Source: Bacteroidota bacterium (GTDB taxonomy: Bacteria > Bacteroidota > Bacteroidia > 2-12-FULL-35-15). Taken from it: a DNA stretch of 64,000 nt. The DNA lies in the NCBI GenBank assembly GCA_029237775.1, contig JAQZBR010000005.1:1-64000 (forward strand). Reading direction: 5' to 3'. Numbering within the stretch: position 1 is the first letter of the stretch; the number at the start of each line of letters is the position of its first letter. Positions 44,477 to 53,212 of the stretch are shown piece after piece. The notes beneath the pieces are model-generated. The model saw nothing but the letters and a program-made list of their open reading frames with translations. It had not been told where the DNA came from and searched no databases. The translations under genes were made by a program, and so were the position numbers.

Positions 44477-46000
44477 TTATAATTTCATGATTGTAAATTC
44501 AACTCTCCTGTTCAATGCTCTTCCTTCCTCCGTGCTGTTGTCAGCAACAGGTTTCGACTTTCCATAACCCGCTGTTGTGATTCTTGAGGCGGCAATCCCC
44601 TTGGAAACCAGATAATCAAAAACCGATTTCGATCTGTCAGTGGATAATTTTTGATTTGATTCCTCCGAACCAACATTATCTGTGTGACCGCCCAACGCAA
44701 TTTCCATATTCGGATTCTGTTGCATTAATTTATACAAACGATCAAGCTCAGAGAATGATTCTGTCTTTAATTCCGCTTTAGCTGTTTCGAAGAATATATT
44801 ATTGATCCTGATCACTTGTCCTGTTTCAAGCGGAACAAGGTAAAGATCACGTATGATTTCTTTGTACTCCGAAACTGCTGTCAGATCAATATTATCAGAT
44901 ATCGAAATATAGTTTGACGCAGAAGCGTTAAACCCATAATTGATCCCATAAGGCAATGCTATCTGGTATTCGCCTGTAGTCGGATTACTTATAGCCACAC
45001 CTTCATTCGCAGCTGTCGTCAGGTTTTCATAGCTGATGTTCGCTTGCACAGGTAGTGATGTATTTTTATTCAAGACCTTACCTTTTATAAGAACTACCGG
45101 CTGTGGCTTGTTCTCAACAGCAAGCTTGATCTTTACAATATCACTTTCACCCAAACTATTTTTAGAGCTGGTCATGTACGCATATTCTCCTTTTGCATCA
45201 AGAGAAAAATAGGCATCCCAGTCATTGGAATTAATGGTCGGCCCCAGGTTTTGCGGCTCGGTCCAGTTCATCCAGGTGTCGTCTGTCCTGGTGGTTTTCC
45301 AGATGTCGTTATCACCTAAAGTTCCGGGACGATCACTGGAGAAATAAAGCGTCTTATTATCTGATGCAATGAATGGAGTCGATTCATCTGCGGCCGTATT
45401 CAGGCCTTTCATACTGGCAGGACGTGTATATGTTCCATCTTCTTTTTTAAATGATACATAAAGGTCATTGTCACCGGAGCCTTCAATTTCACTGAAATAA
45501 AACACAAGGCCTTTTCCATCAGGCATTAAAAATGCTCCTTGAAATTTCCCTTTTGACATTTCATTGTACCCCGGAATATCAAGGCCTACTGGATCGTTCC
45601 AGCCCTTAGCACTACGAGTAACCATCGAACAACCATTGTCTATCCTGTCGCCATATTTGAAATAACCACGAATAAGAATTGAGTTATTGTCGGGTGACAC
45701 GTTAAAGATTCCGGAACTCATTAAACCAGTATTGAAAGGCTTACCCATATATTTTGCCGGGAGCCACTTCCCTGTAGTGTCCTGTTTTGAATACCAGGCG
45801 CTTTGAACGGTCTTATCTATAGATTGACGATACAATGCACGCCAGAAATAAATCTCTTTACCATCTGCAGAAACCACTGAGTGGCCTTCTGCATTCTTTG
45901 AATTTATATTGTCTCCTAAGTTTACCGGTGCATACTGATCCTGACTGTACACACCACTCACAAACAGATTCAACAATATTGCAATTAATATTTTTTTCAT
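44477..46000 (-). CDS. OmpA-family protein with N-terminal beta-propeller (PD40)
   Basis: 507 residues. Signal peptide to GVYSQ (~19). Residues ~35-290 contain PD40/WD40-like blades (SADGKEIYFWRA, SPDNNSILIRGYF, MPDGKGLVFYFSE, ASDNKTLYFSSDRPGTLGDN, SLDAKGEYAYMTSS). A carboxypeptidase-regulatory-like domain (~300-385) follows. The C-terminal OmpA domain binds peptidoglycan: IFFETAKAELKTESFSELDR, LGGHTDNVGSEESNQKLSTD, RSKSVFDYL and NRRVEFTI. It anchors the outer membrane or a surface structure to the cell wall. Its relatives in Bacteroidota include the PorE-type T9SS partner; an exact match is not claimed. Confidence 0.9.
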   Translation of the reverse strand: MKKILIAILLNLFVSGVYSQDQYAPVNLGDNINSKNAEGHSVVSADGKEIYFWRALYRQSIDKTVQSAWYSKQDTTGKWLPAKYMGKPFNTGLMSSGIFNVSPDNNSILIRGYFKYGDRIDNGCSMVTRSAKGWNDPVGLDIPGYNEMSKGKFQGAFLMPDGKGLVFYFSEIEGSGDNDLYVSFKKEDGTYTRPASMKGLNTAADESTPFIASDNKTLYFSSDRPGTLGDNDIWKTTRTDDTWMNWTEPQNLGPTINSNDWDAYFSLDAKGEYAYMTSSKNSLGESDIVKIKLAVENKPQPVVLIKGKVLNKNTSLPVQANISYENLTTAANEGVAISNPTTGEYQIALPYGINYGFNASASNYISISDNIDLTAVSEYKEIIRDLYLVPLETGQVIRINNIFFETAKAELKTESFSELDRLYKLMQQNPNMEIALGGHTDNVGSEESNQKLSTDRSKSVFDYLVSKGIAASRITTAGYGKSKPVADNSTEEGRALNRRVEFTIMKL

Positions 46001-46011
46001 ATCTATTTTAT

Positions 46012-46047
46012 AAAAAAGCTGCCCCTGAGTTGTCAGAGGCAGCTTTT
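46012..46047 (-). terminator. Terminator after the 605-aa gene
   Basis: Hairpin GCTGCCTCTGA-CAAC-TCAGGGGCAGC on the minus strand followed by six T. Confidence 0.9.
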
Positions 46048-46059
46048 AAGTGAATGTTA

Positions 46060-47877
46060 TTATTTTGCAATGTCCATTCTGGTAAGAAGGATCTTACCTC
46101 CTTTTGTGTCTTCACTAAAGAAGTAAAGGTAATTAGCCATCTTGTAACTGTTGGTGTTATTGAACAGGTAGAAGCTACGTTTTTCGTCTTCACCGAAGGT
46201 CTTGAATTCAGACAATGATCCGTCTGCAATATTAATAGAACCATAATCAAATCCGTAAAGGGGAGTCCATGTAGTTGTTTTTGTTCCCCATGAAGTGTGG
46301 CTCTCTTCCCTTACTGATTTCGCGTTTTTCAACAACCAATACAGCTGTTTGCCATCTCCTGATTCCTGAATGAAATTCTTTGCAAGGATCATATCGGAAG
46401 TCAATGGTGACTTGTTAAAGAAACCTGATTTTTTCTTCTGATCAACAAACACTCCGTAATTACGCTTAAGCTCTCCAGATGGAGCGAACTGGAACATATA
46501 GATTCCTTTGTAGATACGCTTATCATCTTTCTTTGTAAAATCCTGACCGCTGATAAAGATATCTCCTGAACTTGCGAAAGAGATTCCGCTGATGATAAAT
46601 TTCTTACCGTCAAATTTTACGAATTTTTTCTGATCAGCAGGTTTAGCCTGTTTCTGCTCAAACTCTTCAATATTAGGTGAGCTGATGAAATCAAATTTAC
46701 CGTCAGTGATCTTACCTACCTGGAAGTTAGTATATTTTAATTCATCAAGGGCAAGGTCAACCTGATCCTGAGTTTGGCCGTAGTCCATTGCTCCCATTGC
46801 AGAGAATGCTGATACTGAACCTGCCACTGCACCCGGTCCACCGGTTGAATTAGCCATTGCTTTCTCATCTGCATCAGCCGAAGTAGAAGCAACGAATGGC
46901 TTGTCTCCATACATCTTATCCATGTATTTCTTCTCCGGATCCTTTGTCATTGCAGAGCCATAAAGGAAAACAGAACCTTCTTTTTCGTAAGCACCCTGAA
47001 TTCTCCAACCGTTTGATGGTGAATTGAAGCTGAACTTTTCAATGATCTTTCCTTTTGGAGACAGTCTTAAATAAGTAAAATTTGTTGGTTTTGGATCTGC
47101 GTCCTTCTTGAACTGACCGCTTGGAGCGAATACTACGATCCAGTCTCTCGGTGAATCGTCATTTGTAAGCTCATCGATCATTTCATCCTGAAGTGGAGCA
47201 GAAAAAATAACGGACTGTGGATACTGGAATTCAAACTTGTCGACAGTGGTAATATTCACCTGGTTATCGCAGCTCATTACTTCGAAGAACTTTGTCTCGT
47301 TGTTTGTTTTTTTCTCAGGTTTACCAACGATCACAAGAACTGTACTGTCAGCCTCGATCTCGTATGCACATCTGAATTTATATTTAAGATCGTTTTCTGT
47401 TTTTGGCTTAACTTTTTCAAGTTGCTTTACATTTCTGTAATAGCTTCCGGTTGCCCAGATATAGGTTCCGTAGGTCGCCTTTTTTCTGAATACCAAACCT
47501 CCTGAAAGATCGATAGAAGCTGTTAAGCTGTTATACACCCAGTTCTCCCCTTTATAGTTGAACCACTTGTAACGTGTTTTTACCTTCTCCAGCCACTCTT
47601 CCTCTTTTACTGTGTTTAATAGGTTCAGATCCTTATCATAAGTATAAGTTTCTGTTTTCACTTTTCTTGCGATCAATGAAGGAAGAATGTAAACCATATC
47701 AATGGTTTCTTTTTCCTTATTCATTTCAATTCCTCCAAGGTATCCTCTCTTGGCTTTGTTTGAAACTTCGTAAGGTTTTTCAAGAATAGGCACCTGAGCG
47801 TAATAATTTCCAATGCTTAGTAAAGCAATGAAAAATGTGAGCAAAAAATTTTTTGTTTTTCGATTAATGTGTGTCAT
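46060..47877 (-). CDS. Secreted protein of the 520-600-residue repeated family (member C)
   Basis: 605 residues. Signal peptide in FLLTFFIALLSIGNYYAQ. Strand-rich and more diverged than A and B, but with the same layout: signal peptide, an opening that names the start of the mature chain, propeller-like blades, a Lys/Asp-rich middle, a closing ILLTRMDIAK. A Gly/Ala/Ser-rich insert (SVSAFSAMGAMDYGQ) occurs near residue 360. FISGQDFTKKDDKRIYKGIY fits a blade. Function unknown. Membership of the family is by eye and is weaker than for B. Confidence 0.72.
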   Translation of the reverse strand: MTHINRKTKNFLLTFFIALLSIGNYYAQVPILEKPYEVSNKAKRGYLGGIEMNKEKETIDMVYILPSLIARKVKTETYTYDKDLNLLNTVKEEEWLEKVKTRYKWFNYKGENWVYNSLTASIDLSGGLVFRKKATYGTYIWATGSYYRNVKQLEKVKPKTENDLKYKFRCAYEIEADSTVLVIVGKPEKKTNNETKFFEVMSCDNQVNITTVDKFEFQYPQSVIFSAPLQDEMIDELTNDDSPRDWIVVFAPSGQFKKDADPKPTNFTYLRLSPKGKIIEKFSFNSPSNGWRIQGAYEKEGSVFLYGSAMTKDPEKKYMDKMYGDKPFVASTSADADEKAMANSTGGPGAVAGSVSAFSAMGAMDYGQTQDQVDLALDELKYTNFQVGKITDGKFDFISSPNIEEFEQKQAKPADQKKFVKFDGKKFIISGISFASSGDIFISGQDFTKKDDKRIYKGIYMFQFAPSGELKRNYGVFVDQKKKSGFFNKSPLTSDMILAKNFIQESGDGKQLYWLLKNAKSVREESHTSWGTKTTTWTPLYGFDYGSINIADGSLSEFKTFGEDEKRSFYLFNNTNSYKMANYLYFFSEDTKGGKILLTRMDIAK

Positions 47878-48072
47878 AAATAAAATTTTAAGGGTTCATA
47901 ATTATGAACGCAAGATTGCTCTAATCTACTTTCGAATCAATCCGTGAGTAAGGGTATTTTGATGTACGTACTGGTACGGAGGAAAAAGAGTTGGAGATAG
48001 TATCATCCTTAGAGTTGAGAAATACAAAGAAAGTATTCGGCTTTCTGAAACCTAAGGGCCGCGAAATGGAAA

Positions 48073-49359
48073 TTAACGCTTATCGAAGAACACCACCGGC
48101 TTCCTGCTCAATTCAGGGAATTGAAGACGGTTGATCAGGTCGGGATCTTCAAATTTCACCTGTGGAGCAACACGAAGCTTTGCGCGGAAATGGTCTTTGA
48201 TATCCTTTTCGAAATTCTCTGGAATCGAATCACATCCGATCCTGATCAGGATATCATCCGTGCCAATTTCATTCGTGAAGACTTCCACGACATAGTTCTT
48301 TACTCCTTCAATATTATTAAGGATATCATACAATGCAGGGGGATATAATGTGGTTCCTTTGTATTTGATCATTTGTTTGGTCCGCCCGACAATTGGTCCT
48401 AAACGAATAGTTTTTCTTCCACAGCTGCATGGATCCGAATAATAACGGCAAAGATCACCTGTCTTGAAACGCAGCAATGGCATACCTTCAACACCCAATG
48501 TGGTAATTGTAACTTCACCCGCTTCACCTTCAGGAACCGGATTGTTGTTTTCATCCAGGAACTCAACAATTACCAGCTCAGGGTGATGATGGCCTCCTTT
48601 GCCTTCCTTACATTCTGTAAAGGCTGCGCTCATCTCAGTGGATGCATAAGTGGAATACAATTTAATGTCCCATTTCGCATGAATTTTTTCGCCAAGTGTG
48701 GTAAGTGAAAAATCCTGATTTCGTAATGACTCTCCTATACAAATAGCTTTTGTAATGCTTGTATTCTTATAATCAATATTGTTGGCTTCCGCATATTCTA
48801 TCAGCTTCAGAAGGAAAGAAGGCACTGTTACGAAAGCTGTAGGATTTATTCTTTTTATTGTATCCCATTGTAATTCCGGAATTCCTCCTCCAACTCGCAC
48901 TACCCCTGCTCCCAGTTTCCGGATCCCAAGGAAATAAGCCAATCCGGCCATGAAACGCTTATCCAACGTTGTCATCAGTTGAAAGACGTCTTCCTTCGTA
49001 GAATCAGCACATTCAAATGAAATGCATTCGTTGTAAGCAAGGCGGTCAAGGTCTTTATCGGTCATAGGAAACATCACTGGATCACCAAGCGTTCCAGATG
49101 TGGTTATATAATCAATGATCTTGTTTTGAGGAACACAAATGAAGTCTTGATTTCGTTCCTGCAATTCATCCTTGGTGGTAACAGGAATGCTTTTGAGATC
49201 TTCTAGGGTTTTGACCTGATCGATATTAATTCCGTTTTTTGCAAAAAGTTCAGAATAATACTTCGAATTCTTTTGCAGATAGGCAAACAATCCCGCTAGT
49301 TGCGACTCCTGATATTGCTTTTGCTCCTCGAGCGGTTTGGTTTCTATTACAGGTAACAT
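48073..49359 (-). CDS. AMP-dependent ligase of the phenylacetate-CoA-ligase family
   Basis: 428 residues. ATP loop TTSGTLGDP (~87-95), YSTYASTEMSAAF, RFKTGDL and TKQMIKYKG are hallmarks of PaaK-type adenylate-forming enzymes. The Cys cluster CRYYSDPCSCGRKT (zinc site in this family) is present. It activates an aromatic or other carboxylic acid as the acyl adenylate and passes it to CoA or a carrier protein. Substrate unknown. It follows member D (49365) by five bases and sits in one transcript with acpS, which may indicate a carrier-protein acceptor (inference). Confidence 0.85.
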   Translation of the reverse strand: MLPVIETKPLEEQKQYQESQLAGLFAYLQKNSKYYSELFAKNGINIDQVKTLEDLKSIPVTTKDELQERNQDFICVPQNKIIDYITTSGTLGDPVMFPMTDKDLDRLAYNECISFECADSTKEDVFQLMTTLDKRFMAGLAYFLGIRKLGAGVVRVGGGIPELQWDTIKRINPTAFVTVPSFLLKLIEYAEANNIDYKNTSITKAICIGESLRNQDFSLTTLGEKIHAKWDIKLYSTYASTEMSAAFTECKEGKGGHHHPELVIVEFLDENNNPVPEGEAGEVTITTLGVEGMPLLRFKTGDLCRYYSDPCSCGRKTIRLGPIVGRTKQMIKYKGTTLYPPALYDILNNIEGVKNYVVEVFTNEIGTDDILIRIGCDSIPENFEKDIKDHFRAKLRVAPQVKFEDPDLINRLQFPELSRKPVVFFDKR

Positions 49360-49364
49360 TGACT

Positions 49365-50924
49365 TTAATTAAGGTTTATTCGACCAAAACGTTCTTTACC
49401 CTTGACATTAAAAAAAACTATCGCTTTGTCATTATATACATAAAAGATATTTGTTAAAAAATTTCTTGTATCGGGAAGATTAGGCTGAAGATTAAAATGC
49501 TTTTGTGCCAGAACATGATCTGAAACACCGAAGCTATTTATTTTAAACATAGCGATATTTACATCCTTTAATTCTTTGGACAACTTCAAATCGCTGGATT
49601 TAATATGCTTGATATCTAAATCTACATCTTGTGTATTTACATATTGCAATAAATAAATATTGCTATCTAAGGATGCGGTTAAATAACCACCATTTAGGGC
49701 TAGTGAGGGCGCTGCGGTTGAAATATTACAGAGGTTTTTCGGAATAATGCTTACTTGTGCCAAAGTACCGTCCAGTTGAAGCTTACATATTATTGTGCTA
49801 TAATAAAATGTTTTGTACCATGTCCCACCTCCACTACCCGGCAATGAGGTTACAGTCCTAAAACCCATTTCTTCCCCGACCAAATAATAATTTTCATCAG
49901 TCCTGTATAACTGATGTGCTAGTTTGACACCACCGAATTTATTTACAAATTTCCGAGAAACTGTACTGCTGAAATTTTGATACTTTTCAAAATGCTCTTT
50001 CGTTTTTAGATTCAAGGTGTAACAAAAGGTACCTGATGCGATAGAATCATTTCTAAAATTATTATTAAAAAAACCGCATATCATTAATGTATCACCAAAT
50101 ATCTCTTGTTTCACTGAAGATAATTTTAAATCAAGATTATTATCTATATAGAGATTGTTATAAGGAACATAGTCACCCATAAATTTTTTGGGATTCAAAG
50201 ATAAAGTATCACAAGAATTAATATTAATGAAAGTTAGGATGTCCCTTTCCTGAATTAAAACATGCTTTAATTCGCGTTCGGTAGCAACGTCAGTTTTTGT
50301 ATAATCAAACGAGATAATATTTTCTCCGTTATCAATTTTGAAATTATGATCATACACATCGACATTTAACAAAACACCATTCCAATTTAATTTTAAAGTT
50401 CCTGAGTCGAATATATAACCATTTTTTTCAACATTCTTCTCCCCCTTAGAAATTGCAGTTATTAAAAGTTTTGAATGGTTAGGAGATATGCTTGAACTAA
50501 AATAACTCTTAGCACCATTAAGCATTCCTCCTATTTTCTCCACCTCTACTAACTTAATTGACTGTGAGACATCACAATTTTCAGACAGAATTCGATAGGC
50601 CACACCAACTTTGTCTATTTTTCTATCGTTTGTTATGGATAACAATACAAACTTATCTTTGAACGCATAAATCTTAAAAAAACTTTTATGATTAACCCCC
50701 TCAACCTCGACTGATTTTTCCAACGCAAGCGTTTGTTTTGAGTATTTTTCAAAATAAATAGCACCTCTATCTTTCAATACGTAAAAGAACTCTTTATTAT
50801 CGCCTACTATTGTCGTCTGAACTCCAAACTTAGATTTCAACATCGGCCCCTCCTCAATTTTTAACTGAGAGAACAATAGGTTACATATCAAACATAATAA
50901 AATTAAAATAGATCCTTGTTTCAT
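49365..50924 (-). CDS. Secreted protein of the 520-600-residue repeated family (member D)
   Basis: 519 residues. Signal peptide MKQGSILILLCLICNLLFSQ. Then LKIEEGPMLKSKFGVQTTIV and a propeller-like strand series, with SPNHSKLLITAISKGEKN as an example of a blade and NLNLKTKEHFEKYQNF in the middle. The end GKERFGRINLN is shaped like the ends of A and B. It is the most diverged member and its assignment rests mainly on length, signal, layout and location. It lies ten bases after acpS and five before the PaaK-like gene. Confidence 0.66.
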   Translation of the reverse strand: MKQGSILILLCLICNLLFSQLKIEEGPMLKSKFGVQTTIVGDNKEFFYVLKDRGAIYFEKYSKQTLALEKSVEVEGVNHKSFFKIYAFKDKFVLLSITNDRKIDKVGVAYRILSENCDVSQSIKLVEVEKIGGMLNGAKSYFSSSISPNHSKLLITAISKGEKNVEKNGYIFDSGTLKLNWNGVLLNVDVYDHNFKIDNGENIISFDYTKTDVATERELKHVLIQERDILTFININSCDTLSLNPKKFMGDYVPYNNLYIDNNLDLKLSSVKQEIFGDTLMICGFFNNNFRNDSIASGTFCYTLNLKTKEHFEKYQNFSSTVSRKFVNKFGGVKLAHQLYRTDENYYLVGEEMGFRTVTSLPGSGGGTWYKTFYYSTIICKLQLDGTLAQVSIIPKNLCNISTAAPSLALNGGYLTASLDSNIYLLQYVNTQDVDLDIKHIKSSDLKLSKELKDVNIAMFKINSFGVSDHVLAQKHFNLQPNLPDTRNFLTNIFYVYNDKAIVFFNVKGKERFGRINLN

Positions 50925-50934
50925 ATTATAATAA

Positions 50935-51306
50935 TTAATCCTCTATTATCACAGTTGCCATCGCCACATCTTTAATATGCGACAATGAAACGTGAATTTT
51001 CTTAATATTTCTTTCTTTAATTATTTCAGCAGTATTCCCGATGATATTTAAACTCGGTTTCCCGAGATCATCATTCCATACCTCCACTTCATTGAACGAC
51101 ATCCCTCCGCGCCAACCGGTTCCTAAAGCCTTGAAGAACGCCTCTTTCCCCGCAAATCGTGCAGTGTAACTTTCTGCTTTATTTGCTTTAGACTCACAAT
51201 ATTCAATTTCGGCTTTTGAGAAAATTTTTTCCTTAAAGCCGGCCTTTTCAATGCTCTTCTCTATACGGTGAACTTCTGCTATGTCTGTTCCTAATCCTAT
51301 AATCAT
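50935..51306 (-). CDS. acpS: Holo-[acyl-carrier-protein] synthase
   Basis: 123 residues, family-normal length. IGLGTDIAEVHRI carries the Mg-binding Asp, ARFAGKEAFFKALGTG the second metal-binding Glu and the Lys, and HVSLSHIKDVAMATVII the closing motif. It transfers phosphopantetheine from CoA to the Ser of ACP. Usually it stands with fatty-acid or peptidoglycan genes; here it heads an operon with a secreted protein and a PaaK-like ligase. An intergenic word-repeat lies before it. Confidence 0.94.
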   Translation of the reverse strand: MIIGLGTDIAEVHRIEKSIEKAGFKEKIFSKAEIEYCESKANKAESYTARFAGKEAFFKALGTGWRGGMSFNEVEVWNDDLGKPSLNIIGNTAEIIKERNIKKIHVSLSHIKDVAMATVIIED

Positions 51307-51385
51307 TAATGTAAGTTAATGGTTAAAATGTAAAAAGTTAAATGTTAGCAAAACGATTCAATTTGAAAAACACTTTCAAATTGAA

Positions 51386-51410
51386 CCGTCTACGAACTAC
51401 AAACAACAAA
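51386..51410. repeat. Degenerate word-repeat
   Basis: CGTCTACGAACTACAAACA and CAAACTACGAACTC resemble the repeat at 28200-28240 (CTACGAACTAACAAAC). It is at the junction of acpS and the C45 gene. Confidence 0.5.
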
Positions 51411-53117
51411 CTACGAACTCTTTGACAACTCCTTCACTGCTTTCTCGATCGCTTCTTTATCCTGCACAGTTGTAATTTCCTTTGTCAATGCTAAGTTATA
51501 ATATTTCAAAGCCTCTTCTTTATTCTGCCTGTCTTTATAATAATTCCCAAGAATAAAATAAGTTTCAAAATATTCGGGATTACAGTTTATAAATCCAAAA
51601 ATTGTTTTTTGATTAAGATCGTAGTTTAATTCATGTTTGTGTAAAAAACGAAATGCTTCACGAAACTGCTTATAGACTACGAACTTCTTAAACTCCTGTG
51701 AATAAAGAAATGAATCTGCCGGGACATTCTTTTCTTTTTCATACAGCTCCTTCTTTTCGGCAAGGCCTGGTGCTTCAGCAAAGATCTTATTCAGATCATA
51801 ACAAACATATTGTCCAAGCTGAAACGGATTTGTGGAGATCCAGACCATTCGACTTTCAGGTTTAAAAATGACGGAATGATGTGCGATCAGCTGATTCAAC
51901 GATTTTTCATTTCCTAACCCAATGTCTTTTTTATTTAATCCATCACGGTTACGAAGAATGGCAGCCGCATCTTTTACAGAAATTTTTGGCTGCTCATTTA
52001 TCAATTGCTTAAGATGTCTCAACCGGTAATCAGAGGAACTCTTTTCAATATTTTCCTGATTGATCTTATCAGCGATGAACGTTTTTCCCTGATAGTGATT
52101 GGCGCAGATAATATAATTCGGATCGGGTGATTCGTACAATTCTGTTTTAGATGGTGTCTTTTCGATGGTTGCCGTCCGCTTATCCTCTGCGGAACCAATC
52201 AACAACGATTCTGAAACAAAGGTTTTTCTTTTTTTCGCGATCTCCAGCGCTTCATTTATATTCTTTGCATATTGAAGGATCTCACGCGCGACCAGGGAAA
52301 TTGGTGTCGCAGCTGAAGTCGGGATTTCCGATTTTGATGCATTCAAAGTAACTGTAAGCCCTTTTTCATTCATCCCGGAAACCGCACCTATCATGCCTGC
52401 CCAACTTACCATCATGAATTTGTATCCATTTTTTGGCTTTACAAAATTAATCAGCTTATCCTCCGCGAACTCATCTCCCACAAAAAAATCAAAATTGCGT
52501 CCGATAAGTAATGTTCCATCATCTGTTCTATCAGCCCAAACCCCAAATGCTGTACAACCGACAGTCATGTTCTTATCCTGCAATGCATGTCCGATATCAT
52601 GAGCTGCGTGATAATTCAACATCCGATAATATTTTGGCGCTACGAAATCAAATTTATCAGAGGCAAAAAGTGATTCGCCATAGATCTCTTCTTTGTATTC
52701 CTCCGTTACATACTTATCAATATTTCTGTTAAAAAATCCGATGAAAAACTTAAGATAATTAAGCATCGCTTTGCTCGGGATCATCTTCTGAAGCTGGCCG
52801 ACAAATGCAATTTCCTGCTTTTCTGCAAGCTCCCTGTTTAAATTCCCTTCGGTAACGCCTCTTTCAAATCCATCACCTTCAACATACATTTCCCACAAAC
52901 CGGTTTCACTTTTTTTGATCCAGCTTGGTGAAAGAGTATAAAATTCAGAAGAGACCTTCGTCCTGTCCTTTCGAAGTATCTCTTTTCTGTCGTCAGAAAT
53001 TTCAGGGGATTTTATTGTGATAGTTATGAGAAACCAGACCATGAATAAAACGATAACATCCATCACAATAAAAAATGTGAAGAAAAGCCCGCGAAAAATC
53101 CGTTTGAGAATGTTCAT
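51411..53117 (-). CDS. C45-family acyltransferase-like protein with TPR tail
   Basis: About 568 residues from ATG 53117; a TTG four codons upstream is the longest frame but sits on the -7 element. An N-terminal helix (GLFFTFFIVMDVIVLFMVWF) anchors or exports it. The C45 core (~125-430) has HDIGHALQDKNMTVGCTAFG with the candidate N-terminal-nucleophile Cys near residue 187, RNFDFF and SGMNEKGLTVTLNAS. This is the acyl-CoA:6-aminopenicillanate acyltransferase-like family, which also occurs in flexirubin-type clusters. The last ~90 residues are TPR-like (ETYFILGNYYKDRQNKEEAL). Autoprocessing and substrate are inference. Lies next to acpS. Confidence 0.83.
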   Translation of the reverse strand: MNILKRIFRGLFFTFFIVMDVIVLFMVWFLITITIKSPEISDDRKEILRKDRTKVSSEFYTLSPSWIKKSETGLWEMYVEGDGFERGVTEGNLNRELAEKQEIAFVGQLQKMIPSKAMLNYLKFFIGFFNRNIDKYVTEEYKEEIYGESLFASDKFDFVAPKYYRMLNYHAAHDIGHALQDKNMTVGCTAFGVWADRTDDGTLLIGRNFDFFVGDEFAEDKLINFVKPKNGYKFMMVSWAGMIGAVSGMNEKGLTVTLNASKSEIPTSAATPISLVAREILQYAKNINEALEIAKKRKTFVSESLLIGSAEDKRTATIEKTPSKTELYESPDPNYIICANHYQGKTFIADKINQENIEKSSSDYRLRHLKQLINEQPKISVKDAAAILRNRDGLNKKDIGLGNEKSLNQLIAHHSVIFKPESRMVWISTNPFQLGQYVCYDLNKIFAEAPGLAEKKELYEKEKNVPADSFLYSQEFKKFVVYKQFREAFRFLHKHELNYDLNQKTIFGFINCNPEYFETYFILGNYYKDRQNKEEALKYYNLALTKEITTVQDKEAIEKAVKELSKSS

Positions 53118-53126
53118 GTATCTCTG

Positions 53127-53134
53127 CAAAGATA
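53127..53134 (-). promoter_or_regulatory. Candidate -7 element for the C45 gene
   Basis: TATCTTTG on the minus strand ends nine bases before the ATG at 53117, so the message would be nearly leaderless. No TTTG at -33. Confidence 0.4.
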
Positions 53135-53166
53135 AGCATTATAGGCACTCGTGAGAACTGGCCCAA

Positions 53167-53196
53167 AATAAAAAAAGACGGATAAACCGTCTCTTT
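53167..53196 (-). terminator. Terminator after the 516-aa gene
   Basis: Minus-strand hairpin AGACGG-TTTAT-CCGTCT followed by seven T. Confidence 0.85.
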
Positions 53197-53212
53197 AAGT
53201 TTATGAAAACGA

